NCBI RefSeq assembly: GCF_030866765.1
Contig: NZ_CP133017.1
Coordinates: 6,414,001 to 6,478,000, forward strand
Reading direction: 5' to 3'
Length of the DNA: 64,000 nt
Source: Paenibacillus silvisoli
Lineage (GTDB): Bacteria; Bacillota; Bacilli; Paenibacillales; Paenibacillaceae
Part shown: piece after piece, positions 19,042 to 31,012 of the stretch
How the letters are laid out: each line of letters opens with the position of its first letter
How positions within the stretch are numbered: the stretch's first letter is position 1
Notes under the pieces: model-generated
The model's database searches: none
What the model was told of the DNA's origin: nothing
Seen by the model: only the letters and a program-made list of their open reading frames with translations
Position numbers and translations under genes: made by a program

Positions 19042-21366
19042 TTAGCCCTTGAAGTTGAATGCACGGTAAATGATTACTGCTGCTTGAGCACGAGTAGCTG
19101 TTGCGTTAGGGTTGAACTTACCTTTATCGCCTACAACCAAACCATTGTTCGCCGCGAATGCGACTCCGTCTTTCAAGGAAGCGTTAATTGCGCTAGCGTC
19201 TTTGAATGCATCAAGAGCCTTCAAATCGTCTGCGCTTGCTTTAACGCCTTTAGTAGCTTCCAACGCGCGTGCAACCATGACAGCCATCTCAGCGCGCGTG
19301 ATTGTAGCTTTAGGAGCGAAGGAAGTTGCTGTACGTCCTTTAATGATGCCTGCCTCGGATGCTGCTGCTACGTATGGAGCAAACCAGTCTGTAGCGTTAA
19401 CGTCGCTGAAGCCTTCTTTAGCAAGAACGTTGTCCAGATCAAGTGCTTGAACAAGCATTTTCGCGAACTCAGCGCGTGTTACTTCGCCATTCGGTACGAA
19501 TGCACCTTTAGCGCGGCCTTGGATAGCACCTTTAGCGGCCATTACTTCGATTTGACGGCCAGCCCATGCTTTCACTTTGCTGATGTCTTTGAATGCCACT
19601 TTATTCTCAACTACTACATACGAGGAGAAGTGGTCACGATTTTCTGTGATAACGCCGTTATTGTACACGCCACCGAAGAATGTTGTTCCGTCGTATACGG
19701 AAAGAAGATCTTTATCAACGCCAGCCGGAAGCGTAACAGGAATGCTGATTTCTACTGGTTGGCTGAACTGGTGTACAGCGGCCCCGTCAACCGACAGGTT
19801 GAAGTCGTAAGAATCAGATACAGCTTTCAACGTGTTTGCAGCTGGTGTGCTGTTCTTCACATTGAAGCCAACTTTACCGTTCTTCGCTTGGCTAACCGGG
19901 AGGTTTGCACTGAAACCGTTAACTGCAAACTTCGTTCCGTACAAGCCAGCTGCCGTCACGCTTTTCACGCCGTCAGCATCTACGTTGAACGTAATATCCT
20001 TGGATTCCACTTTGCCTGCTTGGAAAGTTACGTTAATGTTCGGCAGCTGCTTCTCAGCGCCTGGAGCAACGTCTTTCAAAGCAGCGATAATTGCAGCGAT
20101 ATCGCTTGCTACTTTGCTTACTGTACCGCTATTCACAGTAACAGTTGCTTTTCCGTCTACAATAACAACGCTGCCGCTAACGTCAATCGTGGAGATTGCA
20201 TTAATAGCTTCCAATGCTTTAGCAATTGCTTCTTTGATTAGCTTGTCTTTCTCTGCGCCTGTAGCGTTTGCGATTCTGTTCTTAAGATCGCCAAAGATGT
20301 TCGATGGAGCGCTTGGAATAAAGACGTAATCACTGGAGTACGAAACCGTTACTGCTTTCTCGAACACAACTTTATTCAAGAATCTCGCTTGAACTGTTGC
20401 TGTTCCGGAAGTTGCAGTGTTAGCAAGTTTTACAACACCGTTCGATTCTACAGTAACGTCAGCGCTGCCGCCGCTTACTTTGCTCCAAGCCAGCAAGGAG
20501 CTAGGGATCGTGATGCCCTTAAGTGCTAGCGAGTAGGTTTGCGTACGGCCGCTGTCAGTTGTAGCAACCGAGCTTACTGCTTCTGCGCGAATGCCGGCAA
20601 TCAGAAGTGCTTTAGTAGCTGCCTTACCGGAAGGAAGTGCAGTTGTGAAGTTGTCAAGCGTAGCCGCCAGACCTTCGGAAAGCTGCTCGTTCGTTGTGGA
20701 ACCTTTGAACCAGTTCAGAACGTTACTTACTTTAAGTGTGTCGTCTGCAAGAACTTCTTTAACGGAAGCCTTGATCAATGCTGTTGCCAAAGAGTGCGAG
20801 TCATCTAGAAGCAGGTCTGCTAGATTCGTATTCACTTGATCAACTGCTTCTGTCTCTACCGCATCAACGAAAGCGAGAAGATCGCTAACAGTGAGCTTCT
20901 CTGTGCCTGTTACTTCAGCCAACTCTACAAGAGCCGCTTTCAGGTCAGCATCGGAGCGAATTGCGTCAATTTCATCGTTGCGAGTGCTGTACATAACTGT
21001 TCCAAGAGCTTGGAAAGTATTGAACAATACCCCTTTAAAGTCTACATCATGATTGCCCTTCACTGCATCTGGTACATAAACCCACAACGGATCGATAGCT
21101 GCGTTATCGTCAGCATAGTTCAATGCTGCGATCTCGGAGCGCAAGTCACGTACGGATTGCGCATCTTCACCAAGCAGAAGAGCGTCATGGATAGCTTCCA
21201 GGCGGTCGATGAATTGGTCATAAGTTGTCGCTGTCGCTGCCGAAGCAACGTTAGCAAACCCTAGTTGTTCTGCCAAACCTTTGCTGCTAAGTGGCAATCC
21301 TGCGAGCGAGCCAGTTACTAGGCTGGCTGCGATCGTCGTTACTGCTAGTTTCTTTTTAAAAGTCAC
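19042..21366 (-). CDS. S-layer homology (SLH) domain surface protein
   Basis: 774 aa, starting at GTG with an AGAGGTGA ribosome binding site. A basic N-terminus, hydrophobic core and Ala-rich cleavage region (about 1-44, 'FANVASAA') form the signal peptide. A helical N-terminal region is followed by an Ig-like/beta-sandwich middle (about 265-345). Three SLH repeats lie at the C-terminus (about 592-774), for example 'FKDISKVKAWAGRQIEVMAA', 'FSDVNATDWFAPYVAAASEA' and 'NPNATATRAQAAVIIYRAF'. SLH domains bind pyruvylated secondary wall polymers, and this locus also encodes a pyruvyl transferase family protein. The gene has its own strong promoter and terminator between the tyrosine phosphatase and kinase genes. 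Confidence 0.93.
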   Translation of the reverse strand: MTFKKKLAVTTIAASLVTGSLAGLPLSSKGLAEQLGFANVASAATATTYDQFIDRLEAIHDALLLGEDAQSVRDLRSEIAALNYADDNAAIDPLWVYVPDAVKGNHDVDFKGVLFNTFQALGTVMYSTRNDEIDAIRSDADLKAALVELAEVTGTEKLTVSDLLAFVDAVETEAVDQVNTNLADLLLDDSHSLATALIKASVKEVLADDTLKVSNVLNWFKGSTTNEQLSEGLAATLDNFTTALPSGKAATKALLIAGIRAEAVSSVATTDSGRTQTYSLALKGITIPSSLLAWSKVSGGSADVTVESNGVVKLANTATSGTATVQARFLNKVVFEKAVTVSYSSDYVFIPSAPSNIFGDLKNRIANATGAEKDKLIKEAIAKALEAINAISTIDVSGSVVIVDGKATVTVNSGTVSKVASDIAAIIAALKDVAPGAEKQLPNINVTFQAGKVESKDITFNVDADGVKSVTAAGLYGTKFAVNGFSANLPVSQAKNGKVGFNVKNSTPAANTLKAVSDSYDFNLSVDGAAVHQFSQPVEISIPVTLPAGVDKDLLSVYDGTTFFGGVYNNGVITENRDHFSSYVVVENKVAFKDISKVKAWAGRQIEVMAAKGAIQGRAKGAFVPNGEVTRAEFAKMLVQALDLDNVLAKEGFSDVNATDWFAPYVAAASEAGIIKGRTATSFAPKATITRAEMAVMVARALEATKGVKASADDLKALDAFKDASAINASLKDGVAFAANNGLVVGDKGKFNPNATATRAQAAVIIYRAFNFKG

Positions 21367-21428
21367 TTTCAGTCACCTCTGTCTCAAAATTTGTCTTGTT
21401 ATGCCGCTTTATGTAACAATCATATCCA

Positions 21429-21457
21429 ATAGTACCATTGACACTAGCACTGGTCAA
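21429..21457 (-). promoter_or_regulatory. Sigma-A type promoter of the S-layer protein gene
   Basis: The minus strand reads TTGACC (21452-21457), a 17-bp spacer, then TACTAT (21429-21434) with an extended TG motif before the -10. The -35 abuts the phosphatase stop codon. Predicted leader is about 55 nt. The -35/spacer region also contains TTGAC...GTCAA inverted arms. Confidence 0.75.
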
Positions 21458-22243
21458 TTACTTTTGAAAGAAATTTAGGATTTTTAACCAACCTTTACCT
21501 TTTTGGCTGGAAGTTTCCATAGGCGATTCTAGCAGTTCTCGATTCGCTATAATAGCTTCGGCATTAAGCTTATAGCATCGCTCGAACTCCTCGCCAAGTT
21601 CATTTCTGACCTTTACATAAGCCTCATGCAACCGAAACCCGCGCTTCTGGACATGATGCGCATCAGAGGACAGCGTATGAATAAGCCCCGCCCTGCAGAG
21701 CTGCCAGGACGCGCGTTCGATCTGCTTCCCAAAGCCGCCCAAAATAGAGTGCGTGGTCACTTGACCGTACGCCCCCGCCTCTACCATCTCTCTCAGCTTG
21801 TCCGGATTTTGCACAACCTCGGCGTTTCGCTCCGGATGTGCGATGATCGGCCTGATGCCCATAATCGTAAACTCATGGATGTACTCTAGCATTCGCTTAG
21901 GAACCGTGGAAGAAGGCATTTCCAACAAAATATATGTAGAACCGGCTAATGTCGCAAGCTCGGCCGCGTTCCATGCATCAAACATATCGCTATGTACGCG
22001 AACCTCTTGACCTACATAGAGCTGCAGCGGAATTTGATTCTCTGCTAGAGTTGCCTGCAGTTGTTCAATCTGATTCCGGACAAAACCCGCCTCGTTCATA
22101 TACTTACCATTGGCATGGTGTGGAGTAGCGATCAAACCGGTGATGCCGTCGGCAACAGCCGCTCTTGCCAAATCAAGAGATTCGTCAAGATCCGCAGCTC
22201 CATCGTCAATGCCCGGCAAGATGTGCGTATGAATATCAATCAT
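21458..22243 (-). CDS. PHP-type manganese tyrosine-protein phosphatase (CpsB/CapC/YwqE)
   Basis: 261 aa. A PHP-fold phosphatase, with metal-binding residues in 'MIDIHTHILPGIDDGA' (1-16), 'IATPHH' (about 39-44), 'GQEVRVHSD', 'IIAHPERN' and 'LSSDAHH'. This is the complete set seen in CpsB and YwqE. It dephosphorylates the tyrosine cluster of the CpsD kinase encoded four genes on, and so tunes polymer length and output. It is the first gene of the locus on the minus strand. The genes that come next are the S-layer protein and then the adaptor/kinase pair. Confidence 0.93.
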   Translation of the reverse strand: MIDIHTHILPGIDDGAADLDESLDLARAAVADGITGLIATPHHANGKYMNEAGFVRNQIEQLQATLAENQIPLQLYVGQEVRVHSDMFDAWNAAELATLAGSTYILLEMPSSTVPKRMLEYIHEFTIMGIRPIIAHPERNAEVVQNPDKLREMVEAGAYGQVTTHSILGGFGKQIERASWQLCRAGLIHTLSSDAHHVQKRGFRLHEAYVKVRNELGEEFERCYKLNAEAIIANRELLESPMETSSQKGKGWLKILNFFQK

Positions 22244-22275
22244 TTCATAGACTCCTTAACCTTTTGAATTAGTCC

Positions 22276-22281
22276 ATTATA
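22276..22281 (-). promoter_or_regulatory. Candidate -10 element upstream of the polysaccharide locus
   Basis: TATAAT on the minus strand, 33 bp before the phosphatase ATG. No good -35 hexamer is visible at 16-18 bp, so the promoter may be weak or need an activator. Confidence 0.4.
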
Positions 22282-22360
22282 CTATATACGACAAAAGAAT
22301 TCGGGATGTTTCATAAATTGTCTTATTATTGTCCAAACATCGTTCAAAAAAATGTGTAGA

Positions 22361-22410
22361 AAAAAAGACTGACTCCCGCACAGATTATCTCTGCTGGAGA
22401 GTCAGTCTTC
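22361..22410 (-). terminator. Terminator of the ATP synthase operon
   Basis: Past the atpC stop, the minus strand forms a long hairpin (AAGACTGACTC paired with GAGTCAGTCTT, apart from small internal mismatches). It is followed by seven T residues. Confidence 0.88.
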
Positions 22411-22423
22411 GATTGCTTGCCGA

Positions 22424-22822
22424 TTAGCGCGATTTAACCGAGATCCGGTTAAGGGCGCGCTGCAGAGCGAGCTCGGCGCGGAGTTGGTCGAACTCATCGC
22501 GCTTGCCGTTCAGGCGCTGCTCCGCACGCTGCTTCGCCGCTTCTGCGCGGGTAAGATCGATGTCGCCCGGCAGCTCGGCGCTCTCAGCCAAGATGACCAC
22601 TTTATCCTTGCGGATCTCGAGGAAGCCGCCGTTTACGGCGATGACTTCTTCGGAGCGGTCCTTCTTGATCGTGACAGGAGCAATTTTCAAAGGCGTAACC
22701 ATTGGGATGTGATTGGGCAGGATACCCATCTCACCTTCGGAGCCTTTGACGATAATCATATTTACATCCTCAGCGTAAGCTTTACGCTCAGGGGTTACAA
22801 TTTCCAATAAAAAGGAGCTCAT
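22424..22822 (-). CDS. atpC: F1Fo ATP synthase epsilon subunit
   Basis: 132 aa, normal length. The N-terminal beta-sandwich contains 'FLLEIVTPERKAYAEDVNMI' and 'GSEGEMGILPNHIPMVTPL'. The C-terminal helical hairpin (about 90-132) contains the 'RAEAAKQRAEQRL' region that can bind ATP and inhibit the enzyme in bacilli. It is part of the central rotor stalk of the membrane-bound synthase. It is the last gene of the atp operon, 27 bp after atpD, and is followed by a strong terminator. Confidence 0.96.
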   Translation of the reverse strand: MSSFLLEIVTPERKAYAEDVNMIIVKGSEGEMGILPNHIPMVTPLKIAPVTIKKDRSEEVIAVNGGFLEIRKDKVVILAESAELPGDIDLTRAEAAKQRAEQRLNGKRDEFDQLRAELALQRALNRISVKSR

Positions 22823-22849
22823 GGTATTACCTCCTCAGCGCTTAGGCGA

Positions 22850-24280
<1,431 letters not shown>

Positions 24281-24318
24281 TTATTGTTTTTCCGAGGAAA
24301 AATGCTTTATCGTTTATC

Positions 24319-25179
24319 CTAAGCCTGCGCGTTCGCGCCGCCGACGATTTCCGCGATTTCTTGCGTGATTGCTGCCTGACGCGCACGGTTGTACGTCAAC
24401 GTCAAGCCTGCGATCATCTTCGTCGCGTTCTTCGTTGCATTGCCCATCGCAGTCATACGCGCGCCGAACTCGCTCGCTTTGCCTTCCAATACGGAGCTGT
24501 AAATAACCGTTTCCGCGTATTTAGGAAGCAGCACGTCGAGTACCTTCTCAGGTGACGGCTCATATTCGTAGCTTGCCTTCGCGCCTGTAAATTGCGACTG
24601 ATCCAACGGAAGCAGCTGCTTAACGACAGGAACTTGGGTCATCGCATTGTAGAATTGGTTGTAAACCAGATTCAATTCGTCATATTTGCCGCTCTCGAAG
24701 CCTTTAACGGCAGCCGCCGCTACGGACTTGATATCTGCAAATTTAGGTGTATCGGAAAGTCCCGTTACTTCGCCTGCAAGAGCTACGCCCCGGCGCTTGA
24801 AGTAATCGCGGCCTTTGCGACCGATGACGAATACGTCGTATTCAGCAGCAGACTTATGCTTCTCCTGAATTTCCGTCCATACTTTACGAAGCACGTTCGC
24901 ATTGTATCCGCCCGCCAAACCGCGGTCCGACGTCACGACCAGATAGGCCGTGCGCTTAATTTCGCGGCTTTGCAGCATTGGATGCTTGATCGCGCCTCCG
25001 CTCGATGCAATGCTCGCTACGACTTCTTTGATTTTCTCCGTATATGGACGCGATGCTACCGCTGCATCTTGGGCTCTCTTGAGCTTCGCGGATGCAACCA
25101 TCTCCATAGCCTTCGTAATCTGCTTCGTATTCTGCTTGCTCTTGATCGAGCGCTTAATTTCGCGCATACCTTTAGCCAT
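24319..25179 (-). CDS. atpG: F1Fo ATP synthase gamma subunit
   Basis: 286 aa. This is the central shaft of F1. The N-terminal helix 'MREIKRSIKSKQNTKQITKA' and C-terminal helix 'MIAGLTLTYNRARQAAITQE' form the coiled coil that rotates in the alpha3beta3 core. The Rossmann-like middle domain includes 'VVTSDRGLAGGYNANV'. Family length is normal. It lies between atpA and atpD as in all Bacillota operons. The start could be ATG 25179 or the in-frame ATG four codons later. Confidence 0.97.
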   Translation of the reverse strand: MAKGMREIKRSIKSKQNTKQITKAMEMVASAKLKRAQDAAVASRPYTEKIKEVVASIASSGGAIKHPMLQSREIKRTAYLVVTSDRGLAGGYNANVLRKVWTEIQEKHKSAAEYDVFVIGRKGRDYFKRRGVALAGEVTGLSDTPKFADIKSVAAAAVKGFESGKYDELNLVYNQFYNAMTQVPVVKQLLPLDQSQFTGAKASYEYEPSPEKVLDVLLPKYAETVIYSSVLEGKASEFGARMTAMGNATKNATKMIAGLTLTYNRARQAAITQEIAEIVGGANAQA

Positions 25180-25265
25180 TCGTTGTCACCACCTTATTAC
25201 CGGCCGTTCGGGCGAAGCCAAGCCTCACCCGAGCCGGTTCTATTCCGCGCTGTGTTTAAAAAATT

Positions 25266-26786
<1,521 letters not shown>

Positions 26787-26796
26787 TCACCCCTAT

Positions 26797-27345
26797 CTAC
26801 AATGCTTGAGTTTTCAAAGCTTGTTCAAGTCGAGCGAGCTTGCCGGAGAGGCTGCCGTCGTACAGACGGTCGCCGATGCGTACTTGTACGCCGCCGAGCA
26901 GAGCTGGTTCAACGATTTGTTTTGCGATAATGCGCTTGCCGATTAAAGATCCGAATTGAGCCGACACCTTGTTCAGCTCTTCGTTCGACAACGATTTAGC
27001 CGTATATATAGTAGCGTGTGCCTGACCGAGCGCATCGCCCGCTACTTTCGTATAAGCTTCGTATACATCTGCGATCGCGTCGTGGCGGCCGCGGATGATC
27101 AGCAGCTCAACTGTGTTCAGTACCATAACCGTCACGGTGTCGGAAAGCGCACCTTTAATAATATCGATCTTCTTCGACACTTCGACGTTAGGCAGGCCGA
27201 GGAATTTGCGGATTTGCGCATCTCCGGCAAGAACGTCGACGACGATTTTCAGCTGCTTCTCAACATCTGCGATCGCATTATTGCTTTGTGCCAGTTCAAA
27301 CAACGCTTTAGCGTAGCGTTTAGCTACGACGCTCTCGCGGCTCAT
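26797..27345 (-). CDS. atpH: F1Fo ATP synthase delta subunit
   Basis: 182 aa. This peripheral-stalk subunit links F1 alpha to the b-subunit dimer. The N-terminal helical domain begins 'VVAKRYAKALFELAQSNNAI', and the conserved C-terminal segment 'LLGGVQVRIGDRLYDGSLSG' is present. Its ATG overlaps the atpF stop by 4 bp (ATGA type), indicating coupled translation. Length is as expected. Confidence 0.96.
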   Translation of the reverse strand: MSRESVVAKRYAKALFELAQSNNAIADVEKQLKIVVDVLAGDAQIRKFLGLPNVEVSKKIDIIKGALSDTVTVMVLNTVELLIIRGRHDAIADVYEAYTKVAGDALGQAHATIYTAKSLSNEELNKVSAQFGSLIGKRIIAKQIVEPALLGGVQVRIGDRLYDGSLSGKLARLEQALKTQAL

Positions 27346-27824
27346 TTGCTTCCAACCTCATTCAAGTATTGGTCAACAAGCTGCTCTTGCGATTTGTCAT
27401 CGATTTGCTTCTCGATGATTTTGGAAGCGATCATGACGGACATGCCGCTAACTTGGCTGCGGAGCGCAGAAATCGCTTTGTTCTTCTCGCTCTCGATATC
27501 TTTAACAGCTTCGTCCTTCAGGCGAGTCGCCTCGGATTTAGCAGTGTTGACGATCTCGTCGGCTTGCTTCGTGCTTGTTTGCTTCGCTTGCTCAATGATG
27601 TCATAGGCATCCTTGCGCGCTTGTTGAAGCGATTGTTTTTGCTCTTCATATTGCGCCTCGGCTTGCTTGCGGCTGTTCTCCGCGCTCTCAAGCTGTTCTT
27701 TCACGAACTGCTTGCGCTGTTCCATGATGGAGAAGAGCGGACCGAAAGCGTAACGGCTAAGCAACCAGAAAAGTATTCCGAATGCAATCAGCTGGATGAA
27801 AAAATTGGACCATACGATATCCAA
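27342..27824 (-). CDS. atpF: F1Fo ATP synthase subunit b
   Basis: 160 aa, starting at TTG behind an AAAGGAGTGA ribosome binding site. One N-terminal membrane helix (about 8-28, 'FFIQLIAFGILFWLLSRYAF') is followed by a long charged helix (about 35-140) that forms the peripheral stalk dimer. Length and amphipathic heptad character fit. It is preceded by atpE and overlaps atpH by 4 bp. Confidence 0.95.
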   Translation of the reverse strand: MDIVWSNFFIQLIAFGILFWLLSRYAFGPLFSIMEQRKQFVKEQLESAENSRKQAEAQYEEQKQSLQQARKDAYDIIEQAKQTSTKQADEIVNTAKSEATRLKDEAVKDIESEKNKAISALRSQVSGMSVMIASKIIEKQIDDKSQEQLVDQYLNEVGSK

Positions 27825-27928
27825 CGTACGTCACTCCTTTCCGTAGATTGGCCGACCGTCCCTGACGGTCAGCAAAAGGAAGGCGCGGAGGCATAGGCAC
27901 TCCCCGCCGATTGGTTGGACAAATAATC

Positions 27929-28216
<288 letters not shown>

Positions 28217-28224
28217 TTACTGTC

Positions 28225-28980
28225 TTAATGATGTTCCTCGTGAACGATCGCTTGCGACATGTAAACCATCGTCAGCATAACGAATACGAAGGATTGAATC
28301 GCGCCTACGAAAATACTGAATCCTTGCCACACGATCAGCGCTGGAATACCGAACCAGCCCATGCCCATGATGACGCCGATCATAACCTCGCCCGCGAAAA
28401 TGTTACCGTAGAGACGAAGCGAAAGCGATAGCGGCTTCGCGATCTCCTTGATGACGTTCAGCGGGAAGAACGCCGCGTAAGGCTCGAAGTAGTGCTTGAG
28501 GTAATGCTTGCGATTGCGGCGAAGGCCTTCGATGTGCGTCAGCACGATTACGATAGCCATCAATGCGCCGGCAACGGCCACATCGGCTGTCGGCGATTTC
28601 CACCAAGCGATGTGCGCTTCCTCTTCACCGTGCAAGTTCAGCTCCATGCCCAGGAATGTTGCGCCATGATGCGCTTCCGTAATGATACCGAACGGAAGGC
28701 CCAGCAAGTTGGCAACAAACAAGTACATGATCATCGCAATGCCGAGTGTCAAGTAAGGACGGCCTTTCTTCAGATCCATCGTCGTACCGATGATGTTCTG
28801 CACGAATTCGATAACCCACTCCAAGAAGTTTTGCATCTTCGTCGGATTGGTGACCGAAGCGCCTCGAACCGCCAGCTTAGCAATAACAAATACGATAATG
28901 CTGGTGATAACTATCATGATAATGGCAGCCAAATCAAATCGAATGCCACCCAGATTCACTTCAGGAAAAATATGATCCAT
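28225..28980 (-). CDS. atpB: F1Fo ATP synthase subunit a
   Basis: 251 aa, polytopic, with five or six membrane helices. It forms the ion half-channels next to the c-ring. The essential arginine is in 'AKPLSLSLRLYGNIFAGE', about residue 190. The C-terminal 'IQSFVFVMLTMVYMSQAI' is conserved. The start codon overlaps the atpI stop as TAATG, indicating coupled translation. Length is normal for Bacillota. Confidence 0.97.
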   Translation of the reverse strand: MDHIFPEVNLGGIRFDLAAIIMIVITSIIVFVIAKLAVRGASVTNPTKMQNFLEWVIEFVQNIIGTTMDLKKGRPYLTLGIAMIMYLFVANLLGLPFGIITEAHHGATFLGMELNLHGEEEAHIAWWKSPTADVAVAGALMAIVIVLTHIEGLRRNRKHYLKHYFEPYAAFFPLNVIKEIAKPLSLSLRLYGNIFAGEVMIGVIMGMGWFGIPALIVWQGFSIFVGAIQSFVFVMLTMVYMSQAIVHEEHH

Positions 28981-29390
28981 TAGTTGTTTTCACCCCTTTC
29001 ATCGGTAGATTGCCGTACAGCCGGACCTCTCTTGGCTTTAAATCCCAATATGAGTGTTGCCAATTGAGCAACAAATAATCCAGCTACCGTTCCATAGAGG
29101 CTGAACGAAAAGTACTTGGTCGCGATGACCACCGCCAGCAGGCCGATACACGCGCGCGTCAAGAATCCGAGATTGTGGCGCTTGACGACACCCGCGGCCG
29201 ATAAGGCACCGACGCGATGTACTTTCCAAGAAAGATGGAAGGCGTTTGCAAGACTCGCCGCAGCGCCGAGAACAAGTCCGCCGAACAGCGGCTTATATTC
29301 CGGAAGCAGGGCCCATCCAATAAAGCATACAGACAAAAAAAAGAACGTAATGCGCTTAACCGTTCGAAGGTGGCCGGACAAATCATCCAT
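28980..29390 (-). CDS. atpI: ATP synthase protein I (AtpI family)
   Basis: 136 aa with four hydrophobic spans (about 12-30, 35-55, 72-92, 96-116), matching the small membrane proteins encoded at position I of Bacillus-type atp operons. Known members help c-ring assembly or carry magnesium/calcium together with AtpZ. Both ends overlap their neighbours as TAATG junctions (atpZ upstream, atpB downstream), so it is firmly part of the operon. Sequence is poorly conserved in this family; the call rests on position, size and topology. Confidence 0.85.
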   Translation of the reverse strand: MDDLSGHLRTVKRITFFFLSVCFIGWALLPEYKPLFGGLVLGAAASLANAFHLSWKVHRVGALSAAGVVKRHNLGFLTRACIGLLAVVIATKYFSFSLYGTVAGLFVAQLATLILGFKAKRGPAVRQSTDERGENN

Positions 29391-29650
29391 TATTTCGCTT
29401 TGCCCCCTGTAAACGCCTTAATCAGAAGTATGGTCATGAACACAGCGATGAGGAAACCAACAGACATACCGATAATGGAGCCATAGCTGCCGCCTGCCCC
29501 ATCAACCTTACCGCCAATCCAATAGCCCAGTCCAAGACATGCGCCGATTGTACCGCCGACAGATCCGATCAGACCCATCGCGCGCCAAGGATTATCTCCG
29601 AAGCTGCCGTTGTCGGCGCCCCGATTTTTGTCGTCATTGGATGAATTCAT
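29390..29650 (-). CDS. atpZ: AtpZ/AtpI-type small membrane protein
   Basis: 86 aa from the ATG at 29650. An upstream in-frame TTG at 29689 is rejected because the operon's -10 box (29679-29684) covers it. Two membrane helices with Gly-rich faces, 'AMGLIGSVGGTIGACLGLGY' and 'YGSIIGMSVGFLIAVFMTIL', place it in the AtpZ/AtpI family. AtpZ with AtpI has been linked to divalent-cation supply for the synthase. First gene of the operon, overlapping atpI as TAATG. Confidence 0.82.
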   Translation of the reverse strand: MNSSNDDKNRGADNGSFGDNPWRAMGLIGSVGGTIGACLGLGYWIGGKVDGAGGSYGSIIGMSVGFLIAVFMTILLIKAFTGGKAK

Positions 29651-29678
29651 CGCCCGAATCACTCCAAAACTCTTATTT

Positions 29679-29708
29679 ATTTTAGCCAAGCCGGTTCCTA
29701 TTTGTCAA
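29679..29708 (-). promoter_or_regulatory. Sigma-A promoter of the ATP synthase operon
   Basis: Minus strand: TTGACA (29703-29708), 18-bp spacer, TAAAAT (29679-29684). A start site about 22 nt before the atpZ ATG at 29650 leaves room for its GGAGTG ribosome binding site. Confidence 0.82.
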
Positions 29709-29741
29709 TTGATATAAATTCAAACATTTAGTGAACGAAAG

Positions 29742-29775
29742 CCCGAAAACCCTTGATTTACCTGGGGTTTTCGGG
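29742..29775 (-). terminator. Terminator-like hairpin between wecB and the atp operon
   Basis: CCCGAAAACCC pairs with GGGTTTTCGGG around a short loop, between the wecB stop and the atp promoter. The following T-run is broken, so termination may be partial. Confidence 0.65.
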
Positions 29776-29841
29776 TTTCGAAACCGTACAGTAGCACTGT
29801 ATGCTGTAGCCTTCCTGACGATGCCGTCCCACCGGTTCAAA

Positions 29842-30990
29842 CTATGAACGTTGTGTGAACGGCGCCGGACGTTCGTCCGTTTTGCCAAAATGATGAAGAA
29901 TTGCTTGCACGATCCGGGCGGATGCCTGTCCGTCGCCGTAAGGGTTGGCGGCTTGGCTCATTTTTTCGTAGAGCTGCATATCCGTCAGAAGCGCGCGAGC
30001 CCGCTCGTAAACAACCTCTTCGTCTGTGCCGACCAGCTCCAGCGTACCGGCCGCAATGCCTTCGGGACGCTCCGTCGTATCGCGCAGCACCAGCGTCGGC
30101 ACGCCGAAGGACGGCGCTTCTTCCTGGAGGCCGCCGGAATCGGTCATGATCATGTGCGTATGCGGATAAAAGTTGTGGAATTCGAACACGTCCAGCGGCT
30201 CGATCAGCTTAATACGCGGATGATGGCCAAGAATTTCGTTCGCCGGCTCGCGGACAGCCGGATTCAAGTGAACCGCATAAACGATCGCGACATCCTCGAA
30301 TTCATCCGCAATGCGCTTCACCGCGCGGAAAATGTTGCGGTGCGGCTCCCCGATCGACTCGCGGCGGTGGGCCGTCATCAGAATCATCCGCTTCCCTTTC
30401 GCCCACTCGATGACCGGGTGCGTGAAGGAGGAATCCACGGTGTATTGGAAAACGTCGGTCGCCGTGTTGCCGGTTATGTAGATCGCGGATTCCGGTTTGT
30501 TCTCTTTGCGCAGGTTATCCGCAGATTGGTTCGTCGGCGCAAAATGCACGTCGGATAGAACGCCGGCCAGTTGGCGGTTCATTTCTTCGGGATAAGGAGA
30601 CATCTTGTTCCATGTGCGCAAGCCCGCCTCAACATGGCCGACTTGAATCTGCTGCACGAACGCCGCATAGCTGCCCAAGAAGCAGGTCTGCGTATCGCCA
30701 TGCACAAGCACGATGTCCGGCTTCGACTCGCGCAGAATCGGGTCAAGCCCTTCCAGCACGCGAACCGTCGTTTCCGTCAGCGTTTGGCGCTCCTTCATGA
30801 CGTTCAGGTCGTAGTCCGGGACGATCTTGAAGAAATCGAGCACCTGGTCCAGCATTTGGCGGTGCTGCGCGGTGACGCAAACGACCGACTCGATCTGCTC
30901 GGGATGCTTTTCCAGCTCGAGCACGAGCGGGGCCATTTTTACCGCTTCCGGCCGTGTGCCGAAAATAGTCATGACTTTAATCTTAGACAA
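29842..30990 (-). CDS. wecB: UDP-N-acetylglucosamine 2-epimerase (non-hydrolysing)
   Basis: 382 aa, starting at TTG with GGAGTGGAG upstream. It interconverts UDP-GlcNAc and UDP-ManNAc for teichoic-type wall polymers. Family motifs are 'VMTIFGTRPEAVKMAPLV' (5-22), 'VHGDTQTCFLG', 'HVEAGLRTWNKMSPYPEEMN', 'MTAHRRESIGEPHRNIF' and 'TDSGGLQEEAPSFGVPTLVL'. The last contributes UDP-GlcNAc and allosteric-site contacts. It lies 22 bp downstream of upp and is probably cotranscribed. In B. subtilis (MnaA) the gene is elsewhere, so its insertion between upp and atp is a difference from that gene order. Confidence 0.95.
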   Translation of the reverse strand: MSKIKVMTIFGTRPEAVKMAPLVLELEKHPEQIESVVCVTAQHRQMLDQVLDFFKIVPDYDLNVMKERQTLTETTVRVLEGLDPILRESKPDIVLVHGDTQTCFLGSYAAFVQQIQVGHVEAGLRTWNKMSPYPEEMNRQLAGVLSDVHFAPTNQSADNLRKENKPESAIYITGNTATDVFQYTVDSSFTHPVIEWAKGKRMILMTAHRRESIGEPHRNIFRAVKRIADEFEDVAIVYAVHLNPAVREPANEILGHHPRIKLIEPLDVFEFHNFYPHTHMIMTDSGGLQEEAPSFGVPTLVLRDTTERPEGIAAGTLELVGTDEEVVYERARALLTDMQLYEKMSQAANPYGDGQASARIVQAILHHFGKTDERPAPFTQRS

Positions 30991-31012
30991 CTTACTCCAC
31001 TCCTAATTGTAT

